Of a DNA stretch of 31,198 nucleotides, positions 27,355-31,198 are shown piece after piece. The notes beneath the pieces were generated by a model, which saw only the letters and a list, made by a program, of their open reading frames with translations, was not told the origin of the DNA and made no database searches. The stretch is taken from contig FJOG01000030.1 of NCBI GenBank assembly GCA_900073065.1, forward strand, positions 1 through 31,198. Direction: 5' to 3'. The position numbers were made by a program, and so were the translations under genes. Origin of the DNA: Phialocephala subalpina (Eukaryota; Ascomycota; Leotiomycetes; Helotiales; Mollisiaceae). How positions within the stretch are numbered: position 1 is the first letter of the stretch; each line of letters begins with the position of its first letter.

Positions 27355-30210
27355 GCTTTGATTGTTAGAGGACCTGTTGTGTTTGTCTTGTAATTGTGGT
27401 TGAAAGAGAAGGCAGATCTGAATGTGATGGAGCGATCCTGCTGGGAGTTTAATGTTGCGTGCGGGGTAACGTGATACCTGAGTTGGTGCCTAGAATTCTT
27501 GGCGTGGGTGGCGCCCGAAGATTTTCCGATAAACCCTATTTGAGTTTAGGGCGCACGGGCCCGGAACACCTCCTTCCATCGAACAACGGTTATATAGGAG
27601 GGCTTTGCAGCGGAGGACAAGCGATACAACTGCGGAGGAGAGGCGATAACTCAAGCGGTAGTCCAGGTGAGTACGCCTATTATCCCCTATCGTTGGAAGC
27701 AGTCGGAGTCTCTTCAGAAATGACAATATTCTGCCTATTGTACCGCGTACTTCATCCTCGACGGACAAGGTGAGATGATGGGAGAGAAGATGCGAGAGAT
27801 GATGATGAGAGATAGCGAAGGAGAAGGGAGATGATAAGACTTATATGTCGGCATTCATCAGCTCCCCTCCGCCTCAGATGGCGAGCTTCCTCGTATCTGC
27901 ATGTTGGAGAGGATATTCACCAAGCAAGCCATGAGCAGCACCAACCACCGCCCATATTGGCTCCACTAAGAGGTTTTCCCTCTTTCTCCGAGATACGGCC
28001 CAGAGCCAAACGCCCACGCAACCAACCGTCGGTGATCCTCCTCCTCGACATGCAGTTTGAGGGCGACGCCTCTTTGAAATCACCCACTTTGGTCTGCAGC
28101 GGCACATTCAGAAAAGTCATGGCATCGAATAGTGCTGGCGTATTTTGTGGAGGTCGCTGCTAGACATCTGCACCCCCTACTGCAAGAATGAAGTTATTCT
28201 CAGCTGCAGCAGGAGCACACCCCCTTACTGGCTTTAGCACCCACTTTGTCACTGACGGCTGATCAGGTGGGCAGTGTGGGCATGGCATGGCACCATTATG
28301 CTTGTCGGTCAAATCTGCCTTGGATTGGGTTCAAGTACCAGAAGTCAGCCTAGCCAGCAAGCTTGAGTCTGAATGACGGACTGAAGCATGCAGATCGTGG
28401 GTAGAGATAATACGACAGCCTCACAAAGTTGTGTGGAGGAGTTTACAGAAGTGCATCCGATATCTTCCTTCGTCTATGCTCTGCGGATTTTGGTGCTGCT
28501 TCTATGCTCCCAAGTGGACGATTCCGTGATTGAGAGGCCTATTTTCAAGTCTAGGGTACCAAAGCATAGGAATCGATGGGCCATTGTTACCGGACCACGG
28601 GCATAAATGATGCAGCCACTACCTTCAGAGGGAGGTAGTGCCTCAGTGGTTTATTCTAGGAGCGAAAGCTAAAGAAGTGTGCATACATGGCTCCTGACCA
28701 AGGGCTGGGGAGTTCAAGAGTTGGTGGCAGATGGGTCAGTCGGCTGCTTTCTTCAGCCCCAAAACTCTCAAGTGGTGAGTTGTGGAGCAGTACTGTTATT
28801 TGTTCATTCGCGATTCTAAGAGCATGAAAAAGAGGGGACATCACGTGATTCGAACCGTCAACGACCCTAGCATTGTTACAAAGTCTTATCAAGGTAGATT
28901 TGGTGCTCTCGAGAGTCCAGTAATGCAATGAGAACAGTCGGATCCCTACTCACGGCCAGCTCAAGTGCAAGTGTCAAAGGCAATGGCGCTGCTTCGGTTA
29001 TTCAGTGTGGATGGAGCAGTCCAGTGGCTGAACCGGAGGGCGTGGGGCTTTGGATTCGATGCAATGCATATGCAACACTGAACTTACCTCTATCCACTAT
29101 ATGAGACTTCATCAGGCGTCTTCCTTCAGGATAACTCATCATCCCCTTCCATGCGACGGAATGTTGGCCCAGCTCGAGGGTCAATCAGTGATGAGTACGC
29201 ATGGAATGAGCAAGAGCTGATCTCCAGTCTCCAACTCCAACATCCCCTCCAAGACTTTGATTTCCTTGATTTACTGCATATACGAAGTACATGGCAGTGC
29301 CCACAGCACTAGCATCACTGTCTTGGCCGGTCAAGCCGTTTAAGACCAGAGATATTGGCATAGCAGTCAAGCTATGCCATTTGACGATAAGGGAACAGAA
29401 GGTGGATTCGTCGTACATACGCAAAGGAGGATGCAAAGGGGGGTGTGCAACATGGACTGGGAACTCAGGTGATCATCCAGAATTGAGCAGTTCAGAGATG
29501 AGCTAGTGAAAAATTGGATGCCCAACAACAGACTAACCTGTGACAGTCCCACTGCAAAGCAAGCCCCTCCCTCCTCCGAAACACACGAATGGCAGATCTC
29601 CGAGGTACTTTTGATCAAGGTTCTTCTCGGCAGCTCACTTCAGTGATGGGAGTATCAAACCTGGCAAGAGTGCCTGAGTGGTGCACCGGGAGCTAAGGCA
29701 TAGCATAAGGCATGTTCCTTCGATCGTTAACCACCGATTCCGTGTGTAGAAGGTGAATGGCTCAGTTATCATTGGAATCCCTAGGCTACAGAGCGTTAAA
29801 TCTGCCTGGGTTTAGGGTCACCGCGAGAACCGAACAGACGAGCCTTCGCTGTGCATTTCGGCCGCCTAGAGGATCGAAATGCTCCTCGCTTTCGCTATCC
29901 CTTTTCATCATCGGGTCTCGCGGCCATCAACCCAACGGAATCCACGTCCATCAGCCCCGCATCAAGCGCCATCCATGTGGTGAAATACTGTACACCCATG
30001 TTATCCGACACGATAGGGGCGTCTGGTGGCCTCAGATGATTCGATTGGCATGATCATGGACGAGAACCAACACTTCCGCCTCCTGGTCATGATCGTAAAG
30101 AGCGAATGACAGTACACAATCCAAGGCACAGCAGATCATGCATCCTCGCATCAAGCAGAGGATTGTCTGCGTGGTTCGGGCATTGGTCAGTCCCACCTCG
30201 TTTCTTGGGT
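27355..30210. other. Long stretch without a supported gene
   Basis: Short frames on both strands (for example 27459-27773 +, 27831-28163 +, 28388-28606 +, 29757-30053 +) lack domains, good starts and splice logic. The best coding hint is on the minus strand: one frame is open over 29436-29188 (MYDESTFCSLIVKWHSLTAM), and after a TGA the same frame continues from 29184 to 29002, so a decayed gene is possible. A short hairpin ACTACCT...AGGTAGT lies at about 28617-28638. GA-rich sequence (GATGATGAGAGA) lies at 27770-27835. No tRNA or repeat family was identified. Confidence 0.45.
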
Positions 30211-30212
30211 CG

Positions 30213-30340
30213 TCAAGATGCCGCGTCGCCTTGCTCAGCTGAATCCTGCCAACGGAATGCATCACATCCTAGTTGTCTTGAGAAGCTGGGCACACCTGTC
30301 CAGGCAGGATTCAGCTGAGCAAGGCGACGCGGCATCTTGA
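30213..30340. repeat. Perfect 38-bp inverted repeat (hairpin), 52-nt loop
   Basis: Left arm 30213-30250 begins TCAAGATGCCGCGTCGCC; the right arm 30303-30340 is its exact reverse complement. The arms are GC-rich, while the 52-nt loop (30251-30302) is of mixed composition. Mismatch begins immediately outside and inside the arms. It ends 31 bp before the ATG at 30372, so it lies in the promoter or 5' UTR. It could be a small foldback element, or form a stable hairpin in RNA. Confidence 0.95.
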
Positions 30341-30371
30341 TGGTCCCCGGACGAAGGGGCTTGAGTACATA

Positions 30372-31198
30372 ATGTCAGGCCGTCCCCAGCAGCCATCCTT
30401 CAACCATTCTTCTCAGTTTCAAGACACCGCCTCTTTGTACGGAACATACGCGATGGACGCAAACGATTCATTTGCTAAATCCTGGTTAGACATCGCTCAG
30501 ACAATGGACGGCCAGCAAGATCTATCGAGTCGCTCTTGGCAAGACGAGACCCTCCAATCTGGCGAGGTGGTCGACCCTATCTGTCTGTTTGGACAGTTTG
30601 TTTCTGCAGTACATTCAGAAGCTCTGAACAACATCCAACCTCGGTCTGAGGTGAGTTGAAAGCTATTATGCTGTTCATTCAGAAATGCTAATTGCCAACC
30701 ACAGTTCTCAACATTTGTGCAGGATTTGTGCTTGAAGGCACCGTCTGTGGCGCAATATCTTGTCCAGGAAATCCTTAACCACTTGAAAGACGATTCTCAA
30801 TCTGAAGTTCAAGGCTCCCAAGAACTCGAGACAAGCACCAACACCAAACGGTCCTCGAAAAGGAGGAAGCCGTCAGATCGCTCTTACCGGCTTCCCAAGT
30901 CCTCTAGAACACAGTCGGATATTCCCAGAGACGGAGCTAAAAATTCACACGAAGCTTCTAAAGTCAGTTCCCAAGTCGGTGACGAATTGGTCACGCGTCA
31001 ATCCGGTCACGACGACAGTAGCGACAGCCTCATGACGGACCAACCCCTTTCGAAATTCGAGGAAGACATTCTCAAGATCATTGCCGAGGAAGTTCATCAG
31101 GAAGGAGTAATGCCTCAAGAAAAAGTAGTACCTCAGGAAGGAGTGCAAGTGCCGTCGATGGGCAACGAATCAGCGCTGCGTCAACTGAAAGCTACGTT
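30372..31198 (+). CDS. Nuclear-type hypothetical protein, cut by window end
   Basis: ATG 30372 (MSGRPQQPSFNHSSQFQDTA). Exon 1 30372-30650 (93 codons), intron 30651-30704 (54 bp; GTGAGT, TGCTAAT, CCACAG), exon 2 30705 to beyond 31198, frame kept. Exon 1 includes NDSFAKSWLDIAQTMDG and VVDPICLFGQFVSAVHSEAL; exon 2 begins FSTFVQDLCLKAPSVAQYLV, followed by a basic cluster TKRSSKRRKPSDR that suits a nuclear localisation signal. Then a disordered Ser/Asp-rich part, FEEDILKIIAEEVHQEG and short QEGV/QEKV repeats. No stop is reached in the window. No family was recognised. The inverted repeat lies directly upstream. Confidence 0.7.

Noticed and set aside
28840..28870. Minus-strand GGTTCGAATCA resembling a tRNA B box
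   Set aside because: The flanking bases do not form the T-stem, and no acceptor stem, anticodon arm or A box is found at the right distance.

Overview
The window looks like a gene-poor, decaying stretch of a filamentous ascomycete (Pezizomycotina) genome. Evidence for this: genes split by short introns of about 46-118 bp with GTATGT/GTAAGT-type donors, CTAAT/CTAAC-like branch sites and TAG/CAG acceptors; a Zn2Cys6-type regulator; a 2EXR-like protein; and a Ty3/gypsy retrotransposon relic. The species cannot be named from sequence alone.

Layout. 1-140 is an almost pure A+T tract. 0.3-4.2 kb (+) holds a large gene: its 3' exons (1.8-4.2 kb) are intact and encode an acidic nuclear-type protein with two chromo-like modules and a C-terminal Myb/SANT domain, while its 5' part (0.3-1.4 kb) is frame-scrambled and carries pieces resembling a Ulp1-like protease. 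4.7-5.5 kb has unrecognised small coding pieces. 6.7-11.0 kb (+) is the most interesting locus: seven exons encode an acidic N-terminus, a run of C2H2/C2HC fingers, a forkhead-like winged helix, further winged-helix-like segments and a 7-residue repeat, followed immediately by an open frame that ends in two tandem SUMO-like (Rad60-SLD-type) domains. 11.1-11.9 kb holds relics. 12.2-13.5 kb (-) is a three-exon gene of unknown function.

13.8-15.15 kb (-) is a broken gene with a triplicated QFF-GGD unit, abutting a minus-strand Ty3/gypsy relic (about 15.17-19.63 kb; gag, protease-linked region, RT, RNase H and a truncated integrase zinc module), interrupted by an assembly gap at 18.8-19.6 kb. 19.77-21.72 kb (+) is a host-like gene whose first two exons are open and whose 3' half is broken. 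22.2-22.6 kb (-) is a small intact ORF. 23.1-24.9 kb (-) is a Zn2Cys6 fungal transcription factor disabled by what look like CpA-to-TpA changes. 25.2-25.9 kb (+) is another pseudogene. 26.4-27.35 kb (-) is an intact two-exon 2EXR-like gene. 27.4-30.2 kb shows no convincing gene. A perfect 38-bp inverted repeat sits directly in front of a last gene (30.37 kb to the edge), which is cut by the window end.

Taken together, intact chromatin/nuclear-type genes alternate with genes broken by stops and frameshifts around a dead retroelement. This is typical of a repeat-associated accessory or subtelomere-like compartment; that setting is an inference.
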